This document shows positions 11,640 to 24,069 of a stretch of 64,000 nucleotides of DNA, piece after piece. This DNA comes from Lepeophtheirus salmonis. Taxonomy: Eukaryota > Arthropoda > Copepoda > Siphonostomatoida > Caligidae. A program made the translations under genes and the position numbers. The DNA is taken from positions 52,811,671-52,875,670 of the forward strand of contig NC_052135.2 in NCBI RefSeq assembly GCF_016086655.4, written 5' to 3'. Positions within the stretch are counted from its first letter, which is position 1. Each line of letters begins with the position of its first letter. Below the pieces are notes generated by a model that searched no databases, was not told where the DNA came from, and was given only the letters and a program-made list of their open reading frames with translations.

Positions 11640-13680
11640 TGCACAGAGTCCCTTACTTTCAATGGAATATTCTTACATGTAGCTTTAAAAAAGTAAATCT
11701 CAATGCAATATGAAAATTTGCTTTACCAGGTAGGTAGCCAAAACTTACTGTAGCAATACATGACGATGTCATCCCTTTGTTTGAATTACGATGTATAAAT
11801 ATGCAACCTACGGTTGAAATTATATATATTGCGCAAATCGGGAATCATGGAAGATACTAATAATGTGGAATCTTTTTGCATAAATTCCTTCATTTGAAAT
11901 TATAGTGTTTGGGTGACGTGAATCATCAATCACTTACACGTTCTTAACTTTGTTGTATCAAGCAATCTTTCATCGAAAAATAAATCGAAACAAACCACAA
12001 TCAGTTGTAGTTAGGCAAATTAGTCAATTATACTTGTCCCAGATTTAAAATCTCCATAGGACGAGAGATTCTTCAGTGAATAACAGAATGTTGATATTCA
12101 ATTGATTCCAAAAAATGAAACGATATCCCAAATTGACGAAGGAGATGTGAAAGTACGTAATTAAAAATTAAAAATGATAGTAAAAATCAAGTACATCATA
12201 CATAATTTCGTTTTCTTAAAATGCATTATTTAATTACGACAGTAGCCATTAGAATAATCAACTATTAAGTCATCCCATCATTTCATTTGTTCAAAATGAA
12301 ATGATAGGATGACTATTAATTTATGAGTAACATGACTGTGGCTGTTTAAAATTTATGATGTGTCATAGAATATTTAGTAACTTGTTTTAAAATAACCAAA
12401 AATTAGTCCTTTAATACATTGATTATGCATCAAAAAAATAATAATGAAATACCCATGATGTATCAGAATAGCTGACAAAAAATTACAGTGATATTTTCCC
12501 CCATTTAGATAACACCATGCCTACTGATTGCATTTTATTTTCTTTTAACTCAAAAGTATATTTTATTCCAAAATTTTTATCACATTTTTCGGTTCCAATT
12601 TCTGATACAGTTTAAAATGAGTATTATAACAAGTTTGAATATAATTGAGCTAAAACGTAGTTTGGAACAAACAATCTCACGCATACAAGGATTTTAAATT
12701 TATGTTATAGGAAAATATGAAATATATAAACTTCATAAATTCAAAATAAAATATAATCAATGGCCCTTCAAGAATCCAAATGAATTGTTAAAATGTTTTT
12801 GGATATAAAAAATCTGAGCAATGAGTTATCTTAATTTGCGACAGGATTTGTATCCTTTTTTACTCATTAAACATATTGCAATATTAACAAACGGGGGATA
12901 ATTAGATATTATATTTACATTTTTGATCAACTCTCTACGACCAACCTACAAGAGATCTGTTGCCCTCTTTGCATTGTTGAATTACATATGATAAAAGAAG
13001 AGAATAGACAAAGGATTTCCGACGTGGGAAAACACCTCCGACGATTCAATTTCGACTGGATCTATACAAATATATACTATTATAGAGTCATATAGTTTCA
13101 TTTAAGAAGTTTTTATATAATAGTCTATTTTCGGAACCATACTCAGCTGTATAAAACGTGTTAATTAGATATTTGTTATTGTTGATAGATCATTGCTTCA
13201 ATTGGTGTTTTCAATTTTATATTATTATTGAGATCCGTTGTTTATACTTACCTTTTTAAACATTTACACAAAGGTGTAGAGGATTTTCTATTTTTATTTA
13301 TTTTTGAGAGTCCAAAAATTTAAAAAACTACCTAACACCAATACATTAATATCGATTATCTTTAAAACTATTTATGCAGGGTTTTTTTTTATCTCATTTT
13401 ATTAATATTAGGTTATTTTGTCATTAATTTGTAATAATACATTTATGTCAGTTACAGGAAAAGAATTTTATTAAAAAACCAAAATATTAAAACTCTAATG
13501 TACAAAAGTACATTCCAAGTATAATTAAATTAACAATGTGTAAATGAATGCTAAATAAATATGAACATACTATTCACTCTTAATCATAGGCCTCCAAATA
13601 CTACTAGACTTTGTAACACCAGGATAGTAAGTACATAGTTGTGAATTCTTATTTTATACATAATTTTGAAATATGTGGAT
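11640..13680. other. no gene recognised, contains one hairpin
   Basis: AT-rich sequence with dense stops. The only distinct structure is the near-perfect hairpin listed separately at 12268-12314. Confidence 0.5.
12268..12314. repeat. near-perfect 21-bp hairpin
   Basis: Two 21-base arms (12268-12288 and 12294-12314) are complementary with one mismatch across a 5-base loop. The arms contain ATCATTTCATTT / AAATGAAATGAT. It is too short for a typical microRNA precursor and may be a relic of a palindromic repeat. Confidence 0.7.
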
Positions 13681-13684
13681 TTAA

Positions 13685-14254
13685 TATATGTGGCCCTTAA
13701 AACATAAAAACCAGCTAAAATGATTTTTCTCAAAATAATTGTGGATTACGTTTGTATCTGTTGTAAAATTACTATCAATTTTTATCCACAAATTATTCTT
13801 AGTGAACCTTTGAGTGTCCTGCAAATTGCATTTGAAGTAGCCAAAATTGATCGTCAAAGTGCAATAACTACAAAACAGAAGAATTATATTCGTGGAGGGG
13901 TGCTTTTTTTTTAAGTTTGTGGAGCAAAATTATTTTTCTCTGCTGATTAATTTGCTAGAATTACTTTTTTTTAAGTAAGGACTCCTTAAAAAAAATAATC
14001 TTTGTTTTCTCATTATTGTTTTTCTTCCAGATAATTATATGTGCCAAAAAAAATCCTTCAATTGGTAGGGCTCCAGCTCCTCCTACGGATATTTATATAT
14101 TTTATTTTTGAATGGGATCTTATTGAGGCTTGTATAAGACCTTTAAAACAAATATAAGTCATAAACTATAGTTGCTTTTTATTCCTCCCACTAATTTGAA
14201 AACAAAGTCTATAATTGACTTAAATATGTTCGTGAAATATGGATCTGTATTTTT
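13685..14254 (+). mobile_element. family X repeat, copy X1 (right end lost)
   Basis: Starts with ATATGTGGCCCTTAAAACAT and carries the family block TGATTTTTCTCAAAATAATT, GTGGATTACG. The downstream family block (CACTAATTTGAAAACAAAGT, CTATAATTGACTTAAATATG) ends where Y1 begins. The 64-codon frame inside (13720-13914) is chance. The right inverted end is missing, apparently cut by Y1. Confidence 0.6.
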
Positions 14255-14626
14255 GTTGTATGGTCCTGATAAATTTGGTCAAGTTCAGTATCAGGGCTGG
14301 TCCTATCAGTCCCCGGGACTGTCGATCGTTGACACTGGTCCTTAACTGTCTGTTGTTCGAATATCTTTTACAAATGTAAGGGGTTTATTAAGTCAAATAA
14401 GAGATATTATTTGTTTATTAAGAGTATTTCCAATATCTTGTAAATATATTCTTATTTTCATTTTAATGCACTATAATATAAACATATTATATTTTTACTT
14501 TGTTATATAATCATTAAAAAAAGAAAGAACTCACTCAATGATTTAACAAGGGATTAATTTTACCTTTTTAAGGACGGACAAGTGGAACTAAACTGGATTA
14601 CTGTCCTATATAAGGACTGACACAAC
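14255..14626. mobile_element. short TIR element, family Y (copy Y1)
   Basis: 372 bases. The left end is GTTGTATGGTCCTGATAAAT. The right end, reverse-complemented, is GTTGTGTCAGTCCTTATATA. Both continue into a CAGT-containing block. The interior has GGTCC/GGACT motifs and an AT-rich core. No ORF. It abuts the broken end of X1, so it likely inserted into X1. Confidence 0.65.
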
Positions 14627-14789
14627 ATCAAATGTATGTTATTGCCAATACAATGAAGTAAAAAAATTGATTTGTAATATCTCTTTTTCTTGCTATCAAA
14701 AAAAGTTACAAATACCAACGGTTTTAAACGACCTAATACAGTTTAAAAACTTTTGGAATATCAATTTATAGACACGCGGTCGAGTTGAA

Positions 14790-15040
14790 ACATCTGCCTC
14801 AAATTTGCTCCGAAATTAAGATCGATTATGCATTTTTTACATATTACTTTACCTTGACCTTTGATCTTGATCTCACAAAATGTAATGGCAACTTACAGTG
14901 GCCATATATAATATTCGTACCAAGTTTGATCAAAATCAATTGTTAAATTTTGTGGTAATCCAGGTGACTAACAAACAAACAGAGGCAAAAAACATAATCT
15001 CAGTTCAACTTCTTTGCTGAGTCAATTGTCACTCTATCAG
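14790..15040 (+). repeat. family T repeat, copy T1
   Basis: Carries CGATTATGCATTTTTTAC, then TGACCTTTGATCTTGATCTC, ACCAAGTTTGATCAAAATCA, GGTAATCC and AACAAACAAACAGAGGCAAA. It ends in a small hairpin CTCAG...CTGAG (14999-15021). The same series of blocks occurs at 32480-32675. This CAAGTTTGATCAAAATC / AACAAACAGA style of repeat is common in aquatic animal genomes; its class is not established here. Confidence 0.6.
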
Positions 15041-15274
15041 GTTGTGTTGTATCAAAATGAAATCATTTTCTTTATGCTTCATAGAAATCAAGTACTCAAT
15101 CGAAAGAGAGTTTGAATCAAATTGGAATCTGAATTATCATCACAAAAGTCCAATATTACTTCTTAAATATATGAACTAAAAATTGAAAATTCAATTGTAC
15201 TTATATTTGTAAAAAAAAAAAAGTGTTTGCTTTATAATTGATGACATCACTCAACTTTCTTTCTTTCTTGTTTA

Positions 15275-15355
15275 ATCAGTTCTAGTACTGAGAGTCCTAA
15301 GGAACGTCAGACTTAAGGAGCAGTGCTAAAGACTGATAAGACAGCTGATAATAGA
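15275..15355 (+). mobile_element. family Y fragment (copy Y6, left part)
   Basis: AGTTCTAGTACTGAGAGTCC and the following GGA/GTC-rich blocks resemble the middle of copy Y3 (TTTTAGTACTGACTGTCGGA). The missing right end may be the piece at 15975-16010, separated by the Z2 repeat. Confidence 0.45.
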
Positions 15356-15356
15356 G

Positions 15357-15972
15357 ACTGAATTATCACAACCTTTTAATAATAAGGAAATTTTCTTTTG
15401 CAAAGCAAAGGATATATATTTGGATTTGGAGTAAAAATATCTTTTCGAGATACTCGGACAATTATCACCTTGGAGGATCATATAAGTAAATGAAAGTCCT
15501 CATTTTGTTTAGAATGTTGTGATTTTGTCTCTTATGAAGTATTCAGGAGGAGGGGGAGTTACTCGGAGTTGATCTGTGGACTGAGGGATTTGGAGTAGAT
15601 TAAATCTCATTAAGTAAAGTACTGCTACTCTTTCTTGTATATACCTTGAACCATTACAATGTAATTACAGGATGCACGTTATAGGTACGATGGAGAGGAA
15701 CTTCTAGATCAAAAAATCCATTAACTCCTGAAAAAGAACAATGCTATAAAGATACATAGCTACAAAAAAAATCCAATGTAAACTCCAATCATTGTCTAAT
15801 CCTACGTCGAAACTTATTCGAGCAATCCTACTCCAATAATATATTCTTCCATTTGCAAATTTATTCCCTTAGTAGTGTCAAAGATAATTCAATTTCAACA
15901 ATCCACTGTTGTTATCTCCAATTTCGAGATAGAAAGAGACAGTATGACGTGCGAGCAAACTTATACAATATA
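15357..15972. mobile_element. family Z fold-back element, copy Z2 (partial)
   Basis: Its left part (CAACCTTTTAATAATAAGGA) and right part (ATCTCCAATTTCGAGATAGA, AGTATGACGTGCGAGCAAAC) match the inner left and right arm of complete copy Z1 (25411-25708). The outermost left arm is missing. It lies between two Y fragments, suggesting insertion into a Y element. Confidence 0.5.
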
Positions 15973-16012
15973 TTTTTGAACTGGACCAAATAAATAAGGA
16001 CCGATACAGCAA
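15973..16012 (+). mobile_element. family Y right end (copy Y6)
   Basis: GAACTGGACCAAATAAATAA followed by GGACCGATACAGCA is the right end of family Y, nearly identical to the right end of Y2 (11600-11631). Confidence 0.6.
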
Positions 16013-16014
16013 TA

Positions 16015-16945
16015 CCAATAAATGAATATTATTTGTTCAAAATTGTTTTTATGCTGACCACATAATGCTATATATTATATTATGTACATAATATGTACAA
16101 TACATTCACCTACAAAAAGATATTAATTGCAAACATGGCATATACAATGTATGTACATAATCACAAAAGAAGATGGATGATCTGATTTAATAACCCATAA
16201 CAAATGAGTAGTTGAGCACACAAACCGCACAGTTTAAAGTTCATTTACTGGGGTCGCAAAGCGACTCAGATACCTAACTAAAAATATCTACCTAAGTATT
16301 TGTTCTCCTTGATAATATTATTAACTTATTTATGGTGTTTGGAGCGGTGTGGGCCGCCGACATTGTTTGTTTCTGCGTTACACTCCAATGGTCCAAATTT
16401 GCTCATTGCTTAACCATTGGACTCTTAATAATCATTTTGCCATCAAAATAAAATATATACGGATATTAATATATGTATTATATGCATGCGTATTTTATAG
16501 TTGTTATAGGTCATTGAGATGTGAGAAACAACAGGCTTGAAACAGAGGAACTCGTGAGAAAATATCTATATACTTACCTTGTATGCTATATACAATACGT
16601 TGGTACATATGTCCATGTTTAAATAGTTCTAAGCTTAAATATCTTTGACTCTCTGATAATCAGTAAAGGATTCACATTTGTGCAGAAACGATTCGGTTTG
16701 GATCTTTACATCTAAATATTCCATCCGATACCCGAACTTTTGGATCCAGATCTGAAACCAAAATTAGACAGATACTTGTATCGCATTTTATAAGCATTTT
16801 AACAAACTCAAATAAAATAAGATCTGGTCTAAGGTTACATTTTTACTCTAACTTATGCAGAAAGAATTAATTACCCAATGTTTTTCATATTAAAACATAA
16901 TTCTTAGTTATTTGTTGTCATTATAACATTGTACACGACGTTACC
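16015..16945. other. no gene recognised
   Basis: AT-rich, with repeated ATGTACATAAT words near 16080-16160. The 63-codon frame at 16349-16540 has no recognisable feature. Confidence 0.45.
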
Positions 16946-16949
16946 TTAG

Positions 16950-17445
16950 GGTATTTTGCAACCTTTTCTCCGAAAAGCATTAGAAATAAGGCGCAAAATC
17001 AGTTGATAGTTAACTAATTCTTCCAATTATAGAATTAATATTCAATAATAGTTGATAACTATTCACAGTTGAATAAGACCTAATTCGAATTCAACCAATC
17101 AATATTACAAATACTGAATAGAGGAAAAGAAAAAGAAACATTTACAGCTTTTTATGTTAGTGAGCTAGGTAATGCCGTGTGGAATAAACACAGACACCAA
17201 GTTATCACGCTGACGCAAAATTATACAGTATATTTTGTTGTCGGCTATAGATTTTCTGCTTCTTTTCTCATAATTATTGTTCTGAACGTTGATTGCTTGA
17301 ATTACAATAAGCCTCTTTAAAGCTGTGAACAACTCTCAACAACCATTGAATAATAATTACATAGTTGGGAAGAATTGGCTAATTACCAACTGATTTTGGC
17401 CATTTTTTTGGTTTTTTTTTTTTTTATGGAAAGGTGCGTGTTATA
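16950..17445. mobile_element. long-TIR fold-back element, family U (copy U1)
   Basis: About 495 bases with long imperfect inverted arms. The left arm runs TTGCAACC, then CAAAATCAGTTGATAGTTAA, CTAATTCTTCC. The right arm, reverse-complemented, runs CACGCACCTTTCCATAAAAA, CAAAATCAGTTGGTAATTAG, CCAATTCTTCC. Arms span roughly 90-100 bases each. No coding potential. Related ends occur at 22140-22195, 42335-42405 and 63885-63945. Confidence 0.65.
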
Positions 17446-17449
17446 TTAA

Positions 17450-19270
17450 AAGTAAAGATGTGCACAATGGAACTGTTCATGTAGATGATGCTCCATCACT
17501 AATCAAGATAAATAGAGATGCTACATTCGATATAGATAATATTATTATTTTTAACTAGGATTAAGCAGTATAATATGCTTTTTAATATCATAAAAACGTC
17601 AAATACCCGAATGGCTAATAGACATATATATTTTTTTGTAAAAGACTTAAACTGAAGTATCACATGGTATTTTTTCTTTTTTCTCCATAGGGTAACTTAA
17701 AATAAAAAATTTATTCATCTGTTTTATAGGTTAGAATAATGTCTATCATTATTAATTTATGTAAAATAAGGATTAGTGCTGTATTTTAATCTTTATTGAC
17801 GACGTAAAGAACTTTTTTCTTGTTTCAAATTTTGAACTACATGCACTACCTAAACGAAAAGGAAATTTTGAATTGGTTATTTCCTTAACAAATCCCAACT
17901 TTTCCAAACTAGTAGTAATCGAAATTCAAAAAAAGAAAACCCCATCGGCTATAACAGTTATATTACGATTGTGTAATCTACAACGTTCATAAATATCGAT
18001 AAGGTATTTTCATATAGATATTTGTTTCTATTTTTCTGTTTATTAAATCCGGGCAAGAGTGTAATTTATTTGTATCAACCAGACCGCCACTATTTAGAAG
18101 CTTTCTTCCCTCTTGAGTGATAGCTTTTCAAGGGAATAACAGAAGAAATGGCTGTCATCCATCTGTGAAGTTTGAGATGAATGACTCTAACATGTGCAAC
18201 CATCCTGTTGATCCTAAAAGTTTTTATGCAATCATTTGACAGTTTGCTGATTTTCATCAACTTATAACGTTATATGAAAAATTATTCCTTGAATGAACAC
18301 AATATGAAAGAAAAAAAGGCTTGCAAAGGCAGCTTCATACAGATGATTTCCTCATGTTATGTATTTGCAGATAAGATTGAATAAAAAGGGGTTCTGCCTA
18401 TGAGCTTGACACGTACAACTATAGATCAAACATTGCATTTAAAATGTATGATTATGTTTAGATATTTAATGGCCTATTAAAGTCCTCCTTCAAACTCTGC
18501 ATTAAAAAAATAAAAATAATTTTTTTCAAGTCTAAGAATATGAAGCTTTAATGTAATTATTATTGTCATTATGAGTATTATATTTTTGCATTTTAACAAA
18601 CCCATGATCTGTTGGAATTTCATTTCAACATCAAATTTATTGTCCTAATGTCGTTCTAAAGAATACTGAATTTACAATTAAGTAAATGTTTATACATCAA
18701 GTGGGTCCCAGGATTGTACTTTGAGAGGGGGCTTGACTTTTGGAATTTTGTTTGAAAAAAAATCAATAACTATATATATATTTTTTTTTAATTAAAAAAA
18801 AAAACATTTCAACTTTTTTTTTTTTTAGTTTAAATACCAATACACTTATGTTAGAATAGTATTACAAAAAAAACATCGAATGGAGAAAATACAAAGTGGC
18901 TTAAGGCTTTAAGTTATACTAGTAGAACAAATCAATAAGTATAAAGTAGGTAATTTTACAAATATTGTAAGTATTATTGGCAAGTAGTCATTTATTTGAT
19001 TCAAGCTCATTTGACCAATAAATTATTCATCCAATATTATAAAACCATTAAGAAATCTTCATAATCATCCAAGGTTTAGTTCGTGCCTTTGATGTTTACC
19101 AAGAGTAGTAGATTGATTTTTTTCAATGTATTATGTACAATTTGATATTATATATTCGTTTCTTGTCTTTCTTTCATAAGCTTTGGATATACATAGCCAA
19201 CACTTTGAATAAATACACCAAGGGCAAGGGTGCCCTAAGAGAAACAAACACTGAATGGCTAGTTCGAAAG
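17450..19270. other. no gene recognised
   Basis: AT-rich with T/A tracts (18770-18830). No open frame with family resemblance and no clear inverted repeat noticed. Confidence 0.45.
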
Positions 19271-19279
19271 ATCTGTTTT

Positions 19280-19580
19280 TGGAAAAAAATTGATTTTTTG
19301 TCAATAACCGTGAATTTTGAAATTATTTTCAAGAAATTTATTTTTTTGAAAATGGCTATAGATTTTTGAAAAAATTACCAAAAAATTGTATATTTGAAAT
19401 TTTTTTTTTATATGGCATAGCTAAGGATTTTTGATTATTATTTTTTTTTCTTTGTAAATAGCTGTAAGTTTTTTTCCAAAAAATATTTTTTTAGTGTGGA
19501 GCTATGGATTTTTTTAATTTTTTGTGAATAGCTATGTATTTTTGAAAAAATTCAAATATTTAATTTTCTTGTAAAAAGAA
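19280..19580 (+). repeat. degenerate tandem repeat (TAGCTATGGATTTTTGAAA-like)
   Basis: Five or six imperfect units of about 50-65 bases, each with a version of ATAGCTATGGATTTTTGAAA followed by T-rich spacer: GGCTATAGATTTTTG, GCATAGCTAAGGATTTTTG, AATAGCTGTAAGTTTTT, GAGCTATGGATTTTT, AATAGCTATGTATTTTTG. No coding meaning; unit edges blur in the T tracts. Confidence 0.6.
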
Positions 19581-19589
19581 AGTATTCCT

Positions 19590-21930
19590 TAATGGGGATA
19601 GGGGACTACAGCCTCTCCAGCCACCCACTGCAGACAACTCTATACATGGAGTTGTATAAAATATGATATGCCGGTAACCTAAAAAACAGAAAAATAACAA
19701 GGTAAACCATAATTATAGTTGTCAAAAATATGATTTGCTGTTCCTTTTTCAAATGAAACCAATATAAACGGGATAGTTTTGACAGTTTGACAAATTTTTT
19801 GTAGAAAAAAGCTTACTTTTTATGACATTTCATTAAATTGGCTACAAACAGCTATAAGACGAAGGAAATCAACAGAAATCCACTTCGAATAGCATTGCCT
19901 CTGCAATTATCTTTGGAAAAATGGAAAAAGAAATGTTTTATTTTTCTTTATTTAAATTCTTTCATATCATAGCCGGATAAAATTAACCCTAAGGGCATAC
20001 AGCAATAACTCCCAGACAAATCTTCACTGTTACTAACTTTCTTTAATGAAAAACGCACAAATAATAAATTTATATGCAAATGTTATACCTTGAAGAATCA
20101 CAAAAAAAATGATAACAGTTTAGGGAAAACCCCCTGATTCAGAATGCCAATAAAGCAAACTCTTGCACGTGTTGTAGATCTTATTTTATACAACTCTAGT
20201 CATTTATATATATATATAGGTACAAGGATCATAGGATCTTTCTTTATTTTATTTCAATGGTTGAGGTAAATGATGAGGATTGTAAAATATGATATAAAAA
20301 AGCCATAACTTTTTAAAGATTTACCCTCTTCGAAAGAAAAAAAATGAATTATTTTGCTGATATTTTAGCGCATAGCTGCATTAACATGCAAATGATTATC
20401 CTATTAAAAAAAATACTCCTCCTTTGAAATGCTAATATATACATAAATGCAAAAATATTAATTTATATTATGGATCTCAAGTAAGGAGGGGGGGGGATGA
20501 GAGAGGCATGAAAAAAAAAAAAAAAAACAGTTCTATCAAAGCCATTTGTACTACCTAGATGAATGGGATAGTGGAGTGCAAGAGTTGGTAGTAAAGCTTT
20601 ACTTCTCCATAATATGATGCCATATTCCATTACGACTGGAGGACATTGGCCCCCCACTTTTGCAAAAATTTTGTAGTTATCGTAATATAATATTTTCTTT
20701 TTTTTTAATTAGTCCTTAAAATAAAGCGTTTGGTTCAAATTCAGTCTCTAAAACACAATAAACTTTTGTTCAAATAACTTAACGCTTTATTCAAGACAGA
20801 GTGTCTAAAAAAATGTCCTCAGTACCCCTTCTAAAACTGTCCCAGACAGAAATATCAAAAAAGCATTTTTATGTGACAAAAATTATGTTTATGTAAACCA
20901 TTTTTTGGGGCCTAAAAACCAAGTTTTTTTAACTATAAAACCCCGGTTTATATTAATATTAAGGAAAATAGTAAGTGAACTTTGGGATCATGACAAAATA
21001 GGACCAATAAATAAAAGGACTTGAATTTTATTTTCTATTTACATTATATCCCTTTTTTACTTGCTTTTATTACATATCAGACCCCAATATGTATAGAAAA
21101 ATGTTTTTATCTCATTATACATTCCCATTTCCATATTTTATTTCCAAATTAACTATTGCAGTGAAAAGACTCAAATTTTTAGTCCCTTAGAAAAAGTATT
21201 TGTACAAATTTAACCATTTTTAGAGATATTTGGAGTATATTTCTTTGATGTAATTCAAGTATAGCTGTTTATCATTGTCATCAAGTAATATTCAATAAAA
21301 GTGACTTTTTTTATTCACAAAACTATTAGATGAAGTTTAATAAAGTTTTATTAAAAATATTTCCAGCTTATGTTGAAAAAATATTAACTTTAATACGGAT
21401 CCTTAAATTATGATGCAATTTAGTACCTCAGTTTTATAATCGGCAATTCCAGCTAGAGAAGTTATATATTCAATTCTGATAGCCTTAAAAACAGTTAACC
21501 CATCAACGTCTTCCTTTTTTTTAAATATGTTGGTTGAATGGCTAATGTTATGATTCAAAACTTGTGGCGTTTGTCACAAAATGCTTCTTACGAGAACTTG
21601 TCATTTTATATAAATTATTTATCTCCACTAACTCTTCTCGTTACTCGGTAGTACTTAATCGGTTTTTATTGTTTTTTAATTTGATGAGCTCTCTTTAAAA
21701 ATTAACTCATAAAAATATTATTTCAGCTCTTTCTTGTCATACATATAACTTATACCTACGTAGATATGCTCATTAATACAATAAAAAAATAGATTAAATA
21801 AAAAAACAATTTTGTTAATATTATATATATGTATCCGTGAAAGAATATTTCATAGAACTCAAAAATGGTTCCATGTAAAATAACGTACAAATTTGTCTTA
21901 TTTTATATTCATCTTGTTAAAATATAATCA
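19590..21930. other. no gene recognised; GC-richer patch near 20.5 kb
   Basis: A short less AT-rich patch (19605-19640, CAGCCTCTCCAGCCACCCAC) follows the tandem repeat. Another patch at 20480-20660 has a G-run, an A-run and the phrase GGACATTGGCCCCCC. They look like repeat fragments, but no second copy was found here. Confidence 0.4.
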
Positions 21931-21954
21931 ATGGTGTGGATATTTTTCTCGTTC

Positions 21955-22530
21955 GATCTTAAGTTATTTTTCTATACCAATTTGGACCAAAATTTCAATC
22001 CGGACCGAAATTTTAAACTGTATACCCAAATTTAATTGTTTTCAAATAGTAAAACTATTTGATCCAAAATAGAATATTTTTTTCAGATGTTGATGTTTCT
22101 ACTCATTTTCCACAAATCATTCTTTTATGGAAACATGGGTAAAAAATCAACTGATTTTGGGTTTTTTTGTTTCTTTTATATGAAAGGTTGCATGATAAAA
22201 TAAGGGTAAAAACGGGTAGACCGAAATTTGATCGTTTTCAAATAATAGACCTTTTTTGTATTGTTTTTTTTGTTTATTTATATATACCTTTTTTTGTTCT
22301 TTTTTTTTTTGTCCCAAACTATAGATCAACAAACTTCCCATGATGTGACTAGCCAGATTATATAACTTAAGTAAAAAGTAAGTAATTGTGAAAAGAATAT
22401 TTTTTTTTTCTCTTCTTTTTTCGTCATTTGAAACTTAGTCTATGATAAAAAAAAATCCGGATCGGTTTTATGTTATTATTTCTAGACAGATTTGGACCAA
22501 AATTTCGGTCCAGGCGCCAATCTTAGACAA
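21955..22530. repeat. direct-repeat unit with a family U-like end inside
   Basis: TTTGGACCAAAATTTCAATC, CGGACCG (21990-22010) recurs as TTTGGACCAAAATTTCGGTC, CAGGCG (22490-22516). Between them lies a U-like right end (CTGATTTTGGGTTTTTTTG, then GAAAGGTTGCATGATAAA, 22150-22200). This suggests a nested arrangement. The element class is unclear. Confidence 0.45.
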
Positions 22531-23425
22531 ATATTATTTATGTAGCACATTGAATTTTGTATGACGTTATTGTAGGATAATGATCTTTGTTTGGATACCA
22601 AGATGGGGTCTTTAACAATTGATTTATAGAATTGTTCTAAACCGTATATTAAATGAGATCTATCTAGATCAAACTTTTTTATCGGACTGAATTATTCCGG
22701 AGCACTCAAACCATAATGGTCAGAGAGCGGTCTCGAACTTTCAGAACGCAACACAACACAAGTAGTTCCCATTTCCTTCTTTCATCCTTTTAATTAAAAA
22801 AATAAGTAGTCAAACAAAAAATTCTAAGAGAACAAACACTTTTTTTCTTCTGGGCGCATTTAAGTAATTAGATTAATAATCTATATATGTACAGTATACT
22901 CTACTAACTTACAAAAAAAGTAGCCATTAAATATTCAATGCATACTCGTGGATAAATCACGTAATCCCTCTAACCCAAAATGTTCTGTTGTATTCATTTA
23001 CAACAATCGTTTTATTATGTCATGTATATAAGACGGAATAGAAAAATTCAAAAAAAAACTTCTGTTTCTGGGATTCATATCAACAAAAACAAAATTAGGT
23101 ATAACAGTATCGCTATTAAAAATAATTTTCAAGAAGGAAAGACTATTTTCTTGTAAAACAATTTGGACTTCGTTCAGAAAATGAATCAGTTATATGGAAG
23201 AAATACTCCTTGTTATAGAAAATGTATTTAATACAATATTATTTATTTGAATATAGTCTACATTTTATTTTCTCCCTTAGGCGCAATCTAATTCTCCAAT
23301 TCATGGCGGATTTTTTCAAAATTATGGTAATATCTGAATAATAAATTCACTCGTAATAATTAAAAGTTCTTATTCAGAAATATAAAGAAGGACTATTCCT
23401 TTTTTTCTTCAAATTTTTCCTTTCC
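22530..23425. other. no gene recognised
   Basis: AT-rich. A stretch near 22675-22765 is GC-richer (CGGAGCACTC, CAGAGAGCGGTCTC) without recognised identity. Confidence 0.4.
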
Positions 23426-23429
23426 CTTT

Positions 23430-24056
23430 CAACAGTCGGTGATATGCTTCAGCAAGGCTGACAAGAGCATCAGGAAAGTCACCAAGACTTGAGGATTTTG
23501 TGGAAAGAAGAAAGGCTCTGTCAAATAGACCAAAGTGGACACGGAGGAGTTAAAAAAACAGCCCAGGTCCATCCCCTCCATCCATGAAAGATCATGTAAC
23601 ACATCTCGAATTTTCACACCAGACTGTCCAGAGAGCTATTAAAAAAGAGGGTGGAAAGAGGCTTGTGAGGTTAAAAGGCCACTTTTAACCCCAACAATAA
23701 AATGAAGCCATCTCCTCCGTTGTAAGATGCTTTTCATTGAGTCTTTTGAACTCATTTTGACACTTTTGGACCCTATACATCCCTGTAGCCAATCCCCTCG
23801 ACTTCACCTTTTGGGTGCATGTGGAAGAGAAGGCCTGCATTGATTGTCATCCAAATTCTAAAGCCCTCAATGCCACTGCCATTTAGCAATGAGATGACAT
23901 GACAGTTTATTACAACCGCAGCAGGTGTCGCCTGGACGCCATCACCACTCCATTAATGATTAAGAGAGCTCGGACACACATTGGTATAGTTTAAATATAT
24001 TAGTAAAATAATATTAGTTTCAAATTCAAAGTGTTCAGATTTCAATGGAGCACCAG
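23430..24056 (+). pseudogene. internally deleted mariner, family M2 (copy 1)
   Basis: Plus-strand transposase fossil. Near the start are VGDMLQQG and a decayed helix-turn-helix. Then VQRAIKKEGGKRLVRLKRP (about 23625-23690) ends the second DNA-binding helix and linker. Soon after, near 23770, the reading jumps straight to the third catalytic region: ANPLDFTFWVHVEEKACIDC, then HPNSKALNATAI, and NRSRCRLDAITTPL for the usual R-FRRRLEAII C-terminus. The first two catalytic Asp regions are absent, a loss of roughly 150 codons relative to the family's usual length. The 3' end shares TTTCAATGGAGCACC with copy 2 and with the 170-base element at 46.46 kb. Copy 2 has the same jump. Non-functional as a transposase. 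Confidence 0.8.
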
Positions 24057-24069
24057 AATTCTAAAAAAA

